Positions 1-8,612 of a stretch of DNA of 64,000 bases are shown piece after piece. The stretch is from the NCBI GenBank assembly GCA_016709005.1, contig JADJEU010000002.1, positions 496,001 to 560,000 of the forward strand. The letters are read 5' to 3'. How positions within the stretch are numbered: position 1 is the stretch's first letter; each line of letters starts with the position of its first letter. Source of the DNA: Crocinitomicaceae bacterium. GTDB taxonomy: Bacteria; Bacteroidota; Bacteroidia; Flavobacteriales_D; Crocinitomicaceae. Position numbers and translations under genes: made by a program. The notes beneath the pieces are model-generated. The model saw nothing but the letters and a program-made list of their open reading frames with translations. It searched no databases and was not told where the DNA came from.

Positions 1-342
1 ATATTGTGGAAGCAGCATCAAATTTGCAAGTCCTTGTGAAAAAATCAGAATGAGAATCAGAAAAATTCCGCTGATAATTAAGACCAGTGAAAAAATTTCA
101 TTGAATGTTTTTTCTTGATTTTCACTTTTGTTGATGAATCGAAAATAGGTAGTTTCTAATCCAAACGTAAGCAACACGGTAAAGAAGGCAACATAGGCAT
201 AAAACTCATTAACGATGCCGTATTCGGATGTTGTAAAGCTGAGCGTATAAAGCGGAACCAACAAGTAATTCAGCAGCCGTCCCAAAATGGATGAGAGTCC
301 GTAAACGGCTGTTTGACTTGCTAACTTTTTAAGTGCGCTCAT
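1..342 (-). CDS. Oligosaccharide flippase-type membrane protein, N-terminal part (cut by window edge)
   Basis: The gene begins with ATG at 342 and runs off the window at position 1, leaving 114 N-terminal residues. It opens with a short basic/polar stretch (MSALKKLASQ), then hydrophobic helices around residues 12-35, 45-65 and 82-105. The order 'GLSSILGRLLNYLLVPLYT' followed by 'YGIVNEFYAYVAF' is typical of the Wzx/MOP polysaccharide flippase family, which moves lipid-linked sugar repeat units across the inner membrane. The downstream half is missing, so substrate class cannot be judged. It lies downstream of, and on the same strand as, the enoyl-CoA hydratase gene, but an inverted-repeat spacer separates them and an operon is not evident. 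Confidence 0.7.
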   Translation of the reverse strand, partial: MSALKKLASQTAVYGLSSILGRLLNYLLVPLYTLSFTTSEYGIVNEFYAYVAFFTVLLTFGLETTYFRFINKSENQEKTFNEIFSLVLIISGIFLILILIFSQGLANLMLLPQY

Positions 343-388
343 TCTAATTTTTGATTCTTAACCCCGCTACATTTGTACTGTTTTTTTG

Positions 389-468
389 AAACACATAGAA
401 TCATAGTTTACATAGACACATAGGCAACCTTCTATGATCCTATGTCTTTTCTATGTGCCTATGTGTTT
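389..468. repeat. Intergenic inverted-repeat element
   Basis: This is an 80-bp AT-rich block bounded by perfect 10-nt arms, AAACACATAG at 389-398 and CTATGTGTTT at 459-468. Inside are further nested complementary words (ATCATAG/CTATGAT and GACACATAGG/CCTATGTC). The motif CTATGTG/CACATAG recurs several times. I recognise this style of 'cATAGAaTCATAG' spacer as common between genes in Bacteroidota, but its function is unknown to me. It could fold as a long hairpin in either strand's transcript and may end transcription between the two minus-strand genes. Confidence 0.55.
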
Positions 469-487
469 AAAATTCTTTGAGCAAAAT

Positions 488-1267
488 CTACCCTCTGAAA
501 TTTGCTTTGCGTTTTTCTAAAAATGCGCCGGTACCTTCTTTGAACTCAGGGGTGCCGAAACACTTACCAAATTCTTCAATTTCTACTTTGTATCCGTTCA
601 CGCCATCTTTGTAATTAGCGTTGATTGATCGCATAGCAGCAGCAATTGCATTGGGTGAGTTTGCTAAAATTTTAGATGCAATTTTTTCTGCAAGTGCTAC
701 TAATTCTGCTTGCGGAACAACGTGATTTACCAATCCCCATTTCAAAGCATCTTCTGCTGAAATCATTCCGGCAGTTGTTACCATTTCAAATGCTTTTCCT
801 TTGCCTACAAGCTGCGCCAGACGCTGTGTTCCGCCGTAACCAGGAATAACTCCAAGAGAAACTTCAGGTAATCCCATTTTTGCATTGTCCGATGCAATCC
901 GGATATGCGAAGCCATTGCCAACTCCAATCCACCGCCCAAAGCAAAACCATTGATTGCGGCGATTACCGGCGTGTTTAAATTTTCTATAAAATCGAATAG
1001 AATCTGATGACCTACTGCAGAAAGTTCTTTCCCTTTTTCAACAGAGAAATCTGCAAATTCCTTGATGTCAGCACCTGCTACAAAAGCCTTTTCTCCTGAA
1101 CCAGTGAGTATAATTACTCCTGTATTTTTATCTGTATCTGCAGCTTTCAACGCGGCATTCAGTTCTTCAATAGTCGCTTTGTTCAAAGCGTTCAACTGGT
1201 TCGGGCGATTGATTGTGATGATCAACACTTGCCCCTTTTGTTCGGTCAATAAATTAGTATAGCTCAT
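488..1267 (-). CDS. Enoyl-CoA hydratase (crotonase family)
   Basis: A complete 259-residue crotonase. The oxyanion-hole segment AFVAGADIKEF is at residues 61-71, and both catalytic glutamates of true hydratases are present: Glu115 in GGGLELA and Glu135 in GLPEVSLG, followed by IPGYGGTQRL. These features favour trans-2-enoyl-CoA hydration in fatty acid or amino acid degradation rather than one of the many divergent crotonase reactions. The length matches short-chain family members (about 255-260). The start ATG at 1267 gives the standard N-terminus, with beta-strand 'VLIITINRPNQLNALN' near residue 14. No other beta-oxidation genes are adjacent, so the exact pathway is open. Confidence 0.9.
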   Translation of the reverse strand: MSYTNLLTEQKGQVLIITINRPNQLNALNKATIEELNAALKAADTDKNTGVIILTGSGEKAFVAGADIKEFADFSVEKGKELSAVGHQILFDFIENLNTPVIAAINGFALGGGLELAMASHIRIASDNAKMGLPEVSLGVIPGYGGTQRLAQLVGKGKAFEMVTTAGMISAEDALKWGLVNHVVPQAELVALAEKIASKILANSPNAIAAAMRSINANYKDGVNGYKVEIEEFGKCFGTPEFKEGTGAFLEKRKANFRG

Positions 1268-1364
1268 GATTCAAATCTGTTTAAACAACTAAAGGTAGGA
1301 ATTAGGACTGTGCGGGGTTTAGCTAATAAATTAACTTTTAAACAAGGGCGTGTGGTAAAAGCAA

Positions 1365-1390
1365 AAACCACCGCAAAACTGCGATGGTTT
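1365..1390 (-). terminator. Intrinsic terminator (second of a tandem pair)
   Basis: On the minus strand AAACCATCGC pairs with GCGGTGGTTT (one U-G pair) around a 6-nt loop, followed by TTTTTGCTTTT. It lies about 60 nt beyond a stronger hairpin and would back up termination of the OmpA-family gene before the enoyl-CoA hydratase gene. Confidence 0.6.
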
Positions 1391-1452
1391 CTTTCATTTT
1401 TTCGGGTTAAATGAAAAGCACTAGTATTATTAAAATGATCAGATGATAACAA

Positions 1453-1478
1453 CCACTCCGACTTTTACATCGGAGTGG
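1453..1478 (-). terminator. Hairpin terminator after the OmpA-family gene
   Basis: Perfect 9-bp stem CCACTCCGA/TCGGAGTGG with an 8-nt loop, starting about 28 nt past the stop codon of the gene at 1507. The T tract after it on the minus strand is weak (TTGTTATC), so the tandem hairpin further on may be needed. Confidence 0.6.
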
Positions 1479-1506
1479 AAAGACAGATTGTTATTAAAAA
1501 AGCGTG

Positions 1507-4110
1507 TTAGTTGGACAGAATTGTAAATTCTACTCTTCTGTTCATCGCCTTTCCTTCTTCTGTGGTGTTATCAGCCACAGGCTTTTCCATTCCGTAACCT
1601 ACCGCAACTAATCGCGAAGCATCAATGCCTTTTGATATAAGATACGCCATTACAGAATCGGCTCTTTTTTGAGACAATGATTTATTGAAATCAGCATTAC
1701 CAACATTATCTGTATGACCTGATAATTCAATTTTTACGTTTGGATTTTGTTGTAAGAATTCAATCACACGATTCAACTCTGTGAACGATTCTGATTTCAA
1801 TTCTGCTTTACCTGTTTCAAAGAAAATATTATTCAAACGAACCGTTGCACCCACTTCAATTGGAACTAAATAAAGATCACGTTTGATTTCCTGATACTCT
1901 CCAACACCAGTCAAATCAAGGTTTTCGGAGACACCCATAAATCCGCTTGCAAAAGCAGAGAAGTCATAATTCACACCATACGGAAGTACGATTGTGTATT
2001 CACCTGTTGCCGGATTTGTACGTGCAACGCCGTAATTTTTTCCATCAACCAATCCATTGTATTCAATGGTTGCGTCCAGTGGTTCGTTTGTTTTTTTGTT
2101 AAGTACTTTTCCACTGATCAACACAACTGGATCAGGTTGAACTTCTTCTTTCAACTGAATACGTACAATATCTTCTTTACCTTTTGAATTTTTGTCTGAA
2201 GCTTTGTAGGCGTATTTTCCTTGTGCATCAATGGTATAATAAGCATCCCACGAATCTGTATTTACATCAGACCCCATGTTAACTGGTTCAGACCATTTAG
2301 TCCAGGTGTCATCTTCACGTTTTACCATCCAGATATCATTACTTCCTAAACCACCATCACGATCTGAAGAATAATAAAGTGTTTTTCCATCAGATGCAAG
2401 AAACGGTGAATGTTCATCTGTATCTGCTGAATTGATTGTTGCTCCTAACGAAACTGGTTTACTCCATGAGCCGTCTTCTTGTAAATGTGTTACATATAAA
2501 TCCTGTTCGTTTTTTCCATCAACAGTTGACATCGACAGCAAAATGTGTTTACCATCCTGTGACCAGTTTGCACCAATATAATCTCCTTTAGTCATGTCTT
2601 CATAACCAGGAATGTTCAATGCTACAGGTTTTGTCCAGCCTTCTTTGGTGCGATTAATAAACGAGTATCCTTGCTTTACTAAATCACCATCAGGACCAAA
2701 AACTCCTTTAATCAACATGGTATTTCCATCTGGTGAAACACCTGCAATCATATTATAAGTTTGTGAATTGAAAGGCAAGGTTGGTAATCTTTTTGCTGTA
2801 GCATTTTCAATTCCGTTAGAAATATCAGCTACCCAAACATCTTGTGAAGCATAGGATCCTTTTGTATTGGTAGGATGATCTGAACGGATGAAATAAAGTG
2901 TTTTTCCATCTGGCGATATCACCGGTAAAATTTCAGTGTAGGTTGTGTTTACGTGGTTATCCATATTTGCCACAACCTCCGTATCAAAATCAGTAAATAC
3001 TCTGTCATCCGTTGCTTTTCCAAATTTATAAATCACATTAACGTTCACCCCAAACATTGCAATTCCTGATTTGTATTCATCATTTGCTGTTGGTGAAGTA
3101 ATTGGAATATTGTAAAGTGTATCATACAAACCATTAAAATCCATCCCGGGTAAATTCAATTGCGCATAGGCACCAAGACTCAACATCACCGGTAATTTTT
3201 TTACCGGATTGATAAATAGTTTTACATTATAATTTAAACCACCATTGATTCCACCACCAGCTTTCTGCCAGCCTGATCCGCTGTCAGTTGACCATTTTGC
3301 AAAGTTTACTTGCAAACCTGCACCGTGAGCAAATTTGAAAAGACGAGGTGTTTCTGTTTTACATTTAAGCAGGCTGATTGATAAGGTGTGTGCACCATAT
3401 TTTATATCCCTTGCAGTTGTCGGTCCATATTCATCAGCCATAGCTTTAGAGGATCTGTTTTGATAAGAGATATTAATGAATTTTGCCTCCGTTGTGCGGA
3501 TACCTGCAAAAGCAGTGAAACCACTAAGTCCGTTTAAAAGAACACCATTTCCATAAGTTTCCAAAAATTCATTGGCTCCTTTAAATCCAGAAACACCTTT
3601 GTCAAATCCAGCGCCTGCATAAGCCAAACTCCAATTGTCAATTTCAGGACCAAACGGACCTTGCGGGCCTTCCCATAATAAAATGGACATCAAATTAGGA
3701 GCGATATTATGATAGGTTGTTTTATCGGCGAACCACATGATTTCACGTTGCCAGTCAAAGTTCACGTAATTCAACACCTCAACGGCAGTTTCGGTGTCCA
3801 GTTGATTTAAAATTGCCATAACAACTTCGCGTTTGCAGCTTGTCAAAATTGCCACAATCTTCAATTGTGATTCTTCATCACCTCCATCTGCCTGCTGCAT
3901 CAATAAAAGGATTACAAGAGCACCGGTCTCAGCATCCATATCGTTAACCAATTTCACAGTTTCAAAATCAGGCAAGATTTTTTCATAAGTGGGAATATAC
4001 TTCGCATGAAATTCTTCATACGACATTTGCGCATTTGCTGCGCAGGAAATTGCAAGCAGCATCCCTAACAAGAATGCCCGTTGCAATTGATTTTTTAATA
4101 CGGTTATCAT
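1507..4110 (-). CDS. OmpA-family envelope protein with PD40 beta-propeller repeats
   Basis: I choose ATG at 4110 (867 residues) over an upstream in-frame codon at 4191, because it places a clean signal peptide (MITVLKNQLQRAFLLGMLL...ANAQ) at the N-terminus. Residues to about 390 are a Bacteroidota-type N-terminal region ending in beta-barrel-like strands. PD40/TolB-like propeller motifs follow at roughly 390-640 (ISPDGKTLYF, VSPDGNTM, WSQDGKH, LASDGKTLYYSSDRDGG). A carboxypeptidase-regulatory/CNA-B-like sandwich is near 665-735, and a C-terminal OmpA peptidoglycan-binding domain near 760-867 (LSGHTDNVG, RRVEF). The order propeller-CRD-OmpA resembles PorE, a T9SS-associated protein, but the N-terminal TPR region of PorE is not evident. 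I infer an outer-membrane/periplasmic protein anchored to peptidoglycan. Two hairpin terminators follow it. Confidence 0.85.
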   Translation of the reverse strand: MITVLKNQLQRAFLLGMLLAISCAANAQMSYEEFHAKYIPTYEKILPDFETVKLVNDMDAETGALVILLLMQQADGGDEESQLKIVAILTSCKREVVMAILNQLDTETAVEVLNYVNFDWQREIMWFADKTTYHNIAPNLMSILLWEGPQGPFGPEIDNWSLAYAGAGFDKGVSGFKGANEFLETYGNGVLLNGLSGFTAFAGIRTTEAKFINISYQNRSSKAMADEYGPTTARDIKYGAHTLSISLLKCKTETPRLFKFAHGAGLQVNFAKWSTDSGSGWQKAGGGINGGLNYNVKLFINPVKKLPVMLSLGAYAQLNLPGMDFNGLYDTLYNIPITSPTANDEYKSGIAMFGVNVNVIYKFGKATDDRVFTDFDTEVVANMDNHVNTTYTEILPVISPDGKTLYFIRSDHPTNTKGSYASQDVWVADISNGIENATAKRLPTLPFNSQTYNMIAGVSPDGNTMLIKGVFGPDGDLVKQGYSFINRTKEGWTKPVALNIPGYEDMTKGDYIGANWSQDGKHILLSMSTVDGKNEQDLYVTHLQEDGSWSKPVSLGATINSADTDEHSPFLASDGKTLYYSSDRDGGLGSNDIWMVKREDDTWTKWSEPVNMGSDVNTDSWDAYYTIDAQGKYAYKASDKNSKGKEDIVRIQLKEEVQPDPVVLISGKVLNKKTNEPLDATIEYNGLVDGKNYGVARTNPATGEYTIVLPYGVNYDFSAFASGFMGVSENLDLTGVGEYQEIKRDLYLVPIEVGATVRLNNIFFETGKAELKSESFTELNRVIEFLQQNPNVKIELSGHTDNVGNADFNKSLSQKRADSVMAYLISKGIDASRLVAVGYGMEKPVADNTTEEGKAMNRRVEFTILSN

Positions 4111-4209
4111 AACATCTGTCTTTTCAACAAATGTAGATTTGAGTCCCCGCGATGAACTACGGTGTTTTACGTAATTTGCTACGTAATACAACGTATATTT
4201 TTCATCGAA

Positions 4210-5139
4210 TCAATAAAAAATCTGATCGTTTAAACTCATGTTGAAATAAAACGCAAGCGGTTTTACGACTCCCGATTTTTGGTAAAGAAACTGCGTTCCG
4301 TCAGCAGTCAGCATGGGAATATGAGGTGTTTCGTAATTGACCCATTTGGAAGGAACAAAACGTTGATTATGGATAAATTTATTCTGGATTGTATTTCGCA
4401 CTTTTTCTGAATCAATACCGATATTCAATCGCGCAATTTGCTGCACTGGTATTTGCGGAATCAACCAACTAACCTGAGCGCTCAGTAATCCAAGTGAAAA
4501 ATTTCCATACTTCGAACCTTCCGCTTTACGATATCCAAATCGTGCATTCGGATAAATAGAGTCTTTTACAATTTCACAGCCCACATAATCACCGGTCCAA
4601 AAGGTAGCATTGACACCAAAACGTAAATCATTCCATGAATAATCAATCATAAAGGCACCGGTTCTGAACCGGTCACGCCAGCCTTTGCCACTTGCAAATA
4701 AATCATTCTCAGTCAAAACACGCAAAGCTTTCAACTGAAAATTGAAAATTGCTGTGGATTGAGTTGTCTGGTTTTTGTCCCAATATCTGAGATAGCTGTA
4801 GCCTGCAGCAAAATGGTATCCGGTATTGTTTTCTGATAAACCAATAAATCTGTTTGGAATTGAATCGCGTTGTCCAAAACCAAAATTTATACCTCCTCCC
4901 AACTGCACTTCTGGAGTTTTTTTTCGAATGCCCAACGATTGGAAATTATAATACACTTTTAATCCTGAATTTATTTGTACAAAATTATATACATAAAAAT
5001 AGTTTGCCGAAATACCTATTCGGTTAACATGCGTTCCAAAATTGAAACTTACTCCGGCTGAAACACCATAGGCAGTTTGAGCATTTGCTCGATTATGCAA
5101 AAGCAGTAAAAGAAACAAGATTAAGATAGATTTGTACAC
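4210..5139 (-). CDS. Secreted/outer-membrane protein resembling 'polymorphic toxin type 23' families
   Basis: The longest frame opens at 5202, but a GTG at 5139 gives a proper signal peptide (MYKSILILFLLLLLHNRANAQ) and leaves room for a TAAATTTG box at 5163-5170, so I prefer it (309 residues). The mature part begins with alternating beta-strands (YGVSAGVSFNFGTHVNRIG) like a small outer-membrane barrel. It contains the conserved blocks DRFRTGAF, RFGVNATFWTGD and IGIDSEKVRNTIQNKFIH. From memory these blocks define proteins that databases label 'polymorphic toxin type 23 domain'. The signal peptide, the barrel-like start and the absence of delivery or immunity modules nearby make a structural outer-membrane role equally likely. 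It follows the divergent PagL-like gene and precedes the OmpA gene on the same strand. Confidence 0.55.
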   Translation of the reverse strand: MYKSILILFLLLLLHNRANAQTAYGVSAGVSFNFGTHVNRIGISANYFYVYNFVQINSGLKVYYNFQSLGIRKKTPEVQLGGGINFGFGQRDSIPNRFIGLSENNTGYHFAAGYSYLRYWDKNQTTQSTAIFNFQLKALRVLTENDLFASGKGWRDRFRTGAFMIDYSWNDLRFGVNATFWTGDYVGCEIVKDSIYPNARFGYRKAEGSKYGNFSLGLLSAQVSWLIPQIPVQQIARLNIGIDSEKVRNTIQNKFIHNQRFVPSKWVNYETPHIPMLTADGTQFLYQKSGVVKPLAFYFNMSLNDQIFY

Positions 5140-5162
5140 CTCAAAATTAGTTAAGCAGCTGC

Positions 5163-5170
5163 CAAATTTA
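5163..5170 (-). promoter_or_regulatory. Putative -7 box (TAAATTTG) for the type 23-like gene
   Basis: On the minus strand TAAATTTG matches the Bacteroidota -7 consensus TAnnTTTG and lies 23 nt upstream of the preferred GTG start at 5139. It would be inside the gene if the longer start at 5202 were used. No clear -33 TTG was found. Confidence 0.4.
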
Positions 5171-5238
5171 CTGCCAAAATCAGACCAGAAAACATGGCTC
5201 ACTTGCTTCCAAAATAAAATTTACAGATATTTGGTTCA

Positions 5239-6330
5239 ATGCGCCTGTGGACTCTTGTCGTATTTACTCTTATTAATTCTGCTCTGTTTGCTCAATTTCG
5301 CAAACCAGATAATATTTCTATTGCCCCAAAAACTGGTTTTTTAATAGCGCATAGACCCTTCATGTCGCACCTCGTGCGTGAAAATTCATACGGCTTTGAA
5401 CTTAGTGCAAGCTATCAGGAAAAAGGCGCTGATGACCTTACCAAAAGACTGAACAATCCGCTGCGCTCTTATTCAATTGAATTCAGAAATTTTGGATACA
5501 ACGAAGTGTTGGGATCTGCCATCAGTGTTACTTCCTATATGGTGTTTCCTTTAATCGAGACAAAAAATAATTGTTTCATTGATTTTACCATGGGCTCTGG
5601 TATTGGTTATTTAACCCAATGTTATCATGAGGCAGAAAATCCACTTAACAATGCCATTGGTTCAAAATTGAATGCGCGTGTCAATTTAAAACTTTCCATT
5701 ATCCGATATTTTCCAAAGACACATTTAGGCACCGGCATTGAATTTATGCACTTTTCAAACGGCTCACTGAAGACGCCAAATCTAGGGCTAAATCTACCAT
5801 CTGTTTACCTGCAATTCGGGTACAATTTCAGCGATCGGGAACGTGGAGTGAAACGCAGTGAAAAACCAAAAACCAATTTGGAATCGCCAAATAATTTATC
5901 CGCAGAACTCATTTTTACCGGTAAAGAAATTGGAGCAATTCCGTACGAACCAAAACTGTATCCGGTAATTGCCACCAGACTTGGATATACCTATTCCAAA
6001 GCAGGTTTATGGGGCGGTGAAATTGCTGTTGATTTCATTCACAATGAATCTAATTATCACAAATATCACGACACCACTTTTGTCCGCAGTGACATCCTGC
6101 AAATAGGTCTTTACGGTGGTGTCTATATTCACTTCTACAAATCGCAACTTGCATTTGGATTAGGCTGGTACGCGCGTGACAACATAAATCCGGAAGGGCG
6201 CATGTACAATCGTATTGGATATCGTTATTACTTCAGGAAAAATTGGTTTGCGCTATTTAATGTCAAAGCAAATTATGCCAAGGCAGATTATTTTGAATTT
6301 GGAATCGGATATAAATTTTTAACCTGGTGA
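5239..6330 (+). CDS. Acyloxyacyl hydrolase / PagL-like lipid A deacylase
   Basis: 363 residues with signal peptide MRLWTLVVFTLINSALFAQ. The segment GTGIEFMHFSNGSLKTPNLGLN at about residues 165-186 matches the PagL active-site region, with His171 and Ser173 in HFSNG and downstream Asn/Gly residues. In PagL, a barrel in the outer membrane, the His/Ser pair removes an acyl chain from lipid A. The rest is beta-strand rich (for example LPSVYLQFGYNFSDRE, IGYRYYFRKNWFALF), with a second barrel-like half that makes it roughly twice the size of Pseudomonas PagL. It overlaps the next gene by 4 nt (GTGA), indicating translational coupling with the GIN-domain lipoprotein. Confidence 0.75.
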   Translation: MRLWTLVVFTLINSALFAQFRKPDNISIAPKTGFLIAHRPFMSHLVRENSYGFELSASYQEKGADDLTKRLNNPLRSYSIEFRNFGYNEVLGSAISVTSYMVFPLIETKNNCFIDFTMGSGIGYLTQCYHEAENPLNNAIGSKLNARVNLKLSIIRYFPKTHLGTGIEFMHFSNGSLKTPNLGLNLPSVYLQFGYNFSDRERGVKRSEKPKTNLESPNNLSAELIFTGKEIGAIPYEPKLYPVIATRLGYTYSKAGLWGGEIAVDFIHNESNYHKYHDTTFVRSDILQIGLYGGVYIHFYKSQLAFGLGWYARDNINPEGRMYNRIGYRYYFRKNWFALFNVKANYAKADYFEFGIGYKFLTW

Positions 6331-7058
6331 AATATTTTGTTTTCATATCCGCAATTCTAATTCTTGTTGCCTGTAAAAAAGCAACTCAAAGAACTTGTCT
6401 CAAATCCAACGGTGAAGAAAGTCAGGCCGAGATTCCGCTTGATTCAGTAGCCAACTTTATGTTGTATAAGGACCTCAATTATCATATCTATCAGGACACC
6501 TTGCGCAAGGTGATTATCAGAGGCGGATCAAACGTTATTCCATTGGTTGATGTAAGAAATATCTCAGGTGAACTGAGCATTCAGAATAAAAACAAATGCA
6601 ATTTTTTGAGAGACTATGACAAGCGAATACAAGTTGAAATCCACTACCCGTTCTACCATCGCATTTATTCTGAAACAGAAGATTCATTGATTTTCGAAGA
6701 CACTATTTATTCCAGCCATTTATATGTTGATCAGGCGCTGGGCGGTGGCAATGTCTATCTCCACATGGTTGGAGGTACCTTAGTCCTGATAGCCAGAAAT
6801 GGCGTAGGATCCTTTGATGTATCTGGTCATGTGAATCATGCTGATTTGCGTGTTCAAAGTGGTGCCAGTGGAAATGCCCGCGAACTGAAATCTCCATATT
6901 ACGAACTCGACCACAACAGTACTGGAAAACTTTATGTCAACCTTGATTCTGCACAGGCATTAGTTGCCATCAAAGGAACAGGGGACGTTCTATATTCGGG
7001 CAATCCAGACACAATCATTGTAAACCAAATTGGGGTTGGTGAGATTATAAAAGAATAG
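6327..7058 (+). CDS. GIN-domain (DUF2807-like) lipoprotein
   Basis: 243 residues starting with GTG at 6327, which overlaps the previous stop codon. The N-terminus MKYFVFISAILILVACKKA is a lipoprotein signal with lipobox LVAC. The remainder is a regular beta-solenoid-like pattern (NVYLHMVGGTLVLIARNGVGSFDVSGHVNHADLRV...) ending in ALVAIKGTGDVLYSGNPD. This matches the 'putative auto-transporter adhesin head GIN' domain found widely in Bacteroidota envelope proteins. Function is not established for the family. Coupling with a PagL-like enzyme suggests an outer-membrane or periplasmic location. Confidence 0.7.
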   Translation: MKYFVFISAILILVACKKATQRTCLKSNGEESQAEIPLDSVANFMLYKDLNYHIYQDTLRKVIIRGGSNVIPLVDVRNISGELSIQNKNKCNFLRDYDKRIQVEIHYPFYHRIYSETEDSLIFEDTIYSSHLYVDQALGGGNVYLHMVGGTLVLIARNGVGSFDVSGHVNHADLRVQSGASGNARELKSPYYELDHNSTGKLYVNLDSAQALVAIKGTGDVLYSGNPDTIIVNQIGVGEIIKE

Positions 7059-7172
7059 CTATTCTAACCAAATTCATTCTACCTTTATTCCTGATCAAGC
7101 TTGTCAAGAAACTCCATTTATTTTTGGAATCATTCTTGCTGTAACGAATTACATTATTTACGTATACTGACT

Positions 7173-8612
7173 ATGCGCTCCTTTCTGATTTTAATTTTTA
7201 TTTCTATTTCTGCTATGGTCAATTGCCAGATTACGGCATCAACCACAAATCATGATTTTGGAGATATTTATTCAGACTCGCAGACCTACGTAGATATTGT
7301 TTTCACAAATAACTCACAGGCAAATCAATTTCTGCTGACCATTGAAAAACCCAGAGATGTATATTACATCTTCTCATCCAAAAAAATGTTACCGGATAGT
7401 TCTATCGTTATTCGATTTAAGATTAACGATGCGCTGAAAGGTAAATTTTTCTATCAGGTAGATATCTATTTTTCGGGCGCAGCAGATCCCATTACAATTA
7501 GTTTGAAGGGCAATGTTCATGAACCTTCCATGACTACGTCCATGACTGATTGTCCTGATTTCAATAGCAAGCCGCCAACAGGTGCACAAAACTTTTCGCT
7601 GGTGATTAAGGTAGTGGATTCAATTACACATGAACCAATTCCAAACGCACAAGTTTATTTAGTTGAACGTGGAGAGCTGGTTGGAAATTATACCACCAAT
7701 CAGAAAGGCATTGTCATCAAAAACGTACCGCTTGGTTTGTATTTTATCACTGCCGAAAAAGATCCGTACACCTCAAACTATTTTGAAGGTTATGTGAATG
7801 CAAACAGAAATTATGTAGAGATTGAATTGAGCACCGGACCGCGCAGAGAGGAATATTTTGAAGAACCAGAAATTGTTATTTACGAAAGCGAACCTTTAAG
7901 AGATACCGTGCCAGATGAAATTGTAATCCTTGAACCGGATCCAATTATTGAAGCAGATCCTGATCCGATTTTAGAAACTGATCCAGTGATTGAAGAGGTG
8001 CCTGTTATCATTCCACCACTTACCGAAATTCCGGACACTTTGTTGGATCCGGGCTACTTTAAGTACAGCAACATTACCTTCATTTTAGATGCCTCTTCTT
8101 CTATGAATGCTGCAGGTAAAATGGATTTGATGAAAATGAGTATGATTGAACTCGTGAAAATTTTACGTCCTGAAGACAACGTTACAATTTTAAAGTATGC
8201 CGCAGAAGTTCATATTGTTTTGGATCATACATCCGGAGATAAAAAAGAGGAAATTATTTCAAGTATCAAAGGAATCAAAACAAGTGGTTCAACAGCTGGG
8301 GGCGACGCAATTAAAACCGCTTACGCCATGAACTACGAAAAGTATATTCAAGGCGGAAACAATCTTGTCATTATTATTACCGACGGTCTCTTTAATAAAG
8401 GTGCTACAGATTATGCAGCTACCATAGAAACCAATTACAAAAAGTATGGTACTATTTTCAGCGTTGTTGGAATCAAAACAACTGAATTAGTTGCTCAGCA
8501 CATGCAGGGTGTGGTAGCAAAAGGGGGGGGTGATTTTATCCAAATAAATTCCATTCACGATGCACAGACAAAGTTGATTGGAGAAATCAGACGCACAGCT
8601 TACAAAGGATAG
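7173..8612 (+). CDS. Secreted von Willebrand factor A protein with N-terminal ASH-like and CNA-B-like domains
   Basis: ATG at 7173 gives the signal peptide MRSFLILIFISISAMVNCQ; the upstream in-frame TTG at 7101 would add an unlikely leader. Domains of the 479-residue protein: a DUF1573/ASH-type beta-sandwich at about 25-115 (HDFGDIY...VDIVFTNNS), a CNA-B/carboxypeptidase-regulatory-like sandwich at about 143-220 (VVDSITHEPIPNAQVYLVERG), an acidic Pro/Glu/Asp spacer at about 226-292 with imperfect 'ExDPxIExDP' repeats, and a vWA domain from about 297. The MIDAS metal site has Asp306, Ser308 and Ser310 (DASSS), with TSGSTAGGDA and IITDGLFN as later parts. It probably mediates metal-dependent protein contacts at the cell surface. 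Confidence 0.8.
   Translation: MRSFLILIFISISAMVNCQITASTTNHDFGDIYSDSQTYVDIVFTNNSQANQFLLTIEKPRDVYYIFSSKKMLPDSSIVIRFKINDALKGKFFYQVDIYFSGAADPITISLKGNVHEPSMTTSMTDCPDFNSKPPTGAQNFSLVIKVVDSITHEPIPNAQVYLVERGELVGNYTTNQKGIVIKNVPLGLYFITAEKDPYTSNYFEGYVNANRNYVEIELSTGPRREEYFEEPEIVIYESEPLRDTVPDEIVILEPDPIIEADPDPILETDPVIEEVPVIIPPLTEIPDTLLDPGYFKYSNITFILDASSSMNAAGKMDLMKMSMIELVKILRPEDNVTILKYAAEVHIVLDHTSGDKKEEIISSIKGIKTSGSTAGGDAIKTAYAMNYEKYIQGGNNLVIIITDGLFNKGATDYAATIETNYKKYGTIFSVVGIKTTELVAQHMQGVVAKGGGDFIQINSIHDAQTKLIGEIRRTAYKG

Noticed and set aside
1264..1452. 62-codon minus-strand frame between the hydratase and OmpA genes
   Set aside because: It covers the tandem terminators, has no family resemblance and no credible start context.
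5132..5344. 70-codon plus-strand frame overlapping the divergent PagL/type 23 region
   Set aside because: Overlaps real signal peptides on both strands and shows no domain; a shadow.
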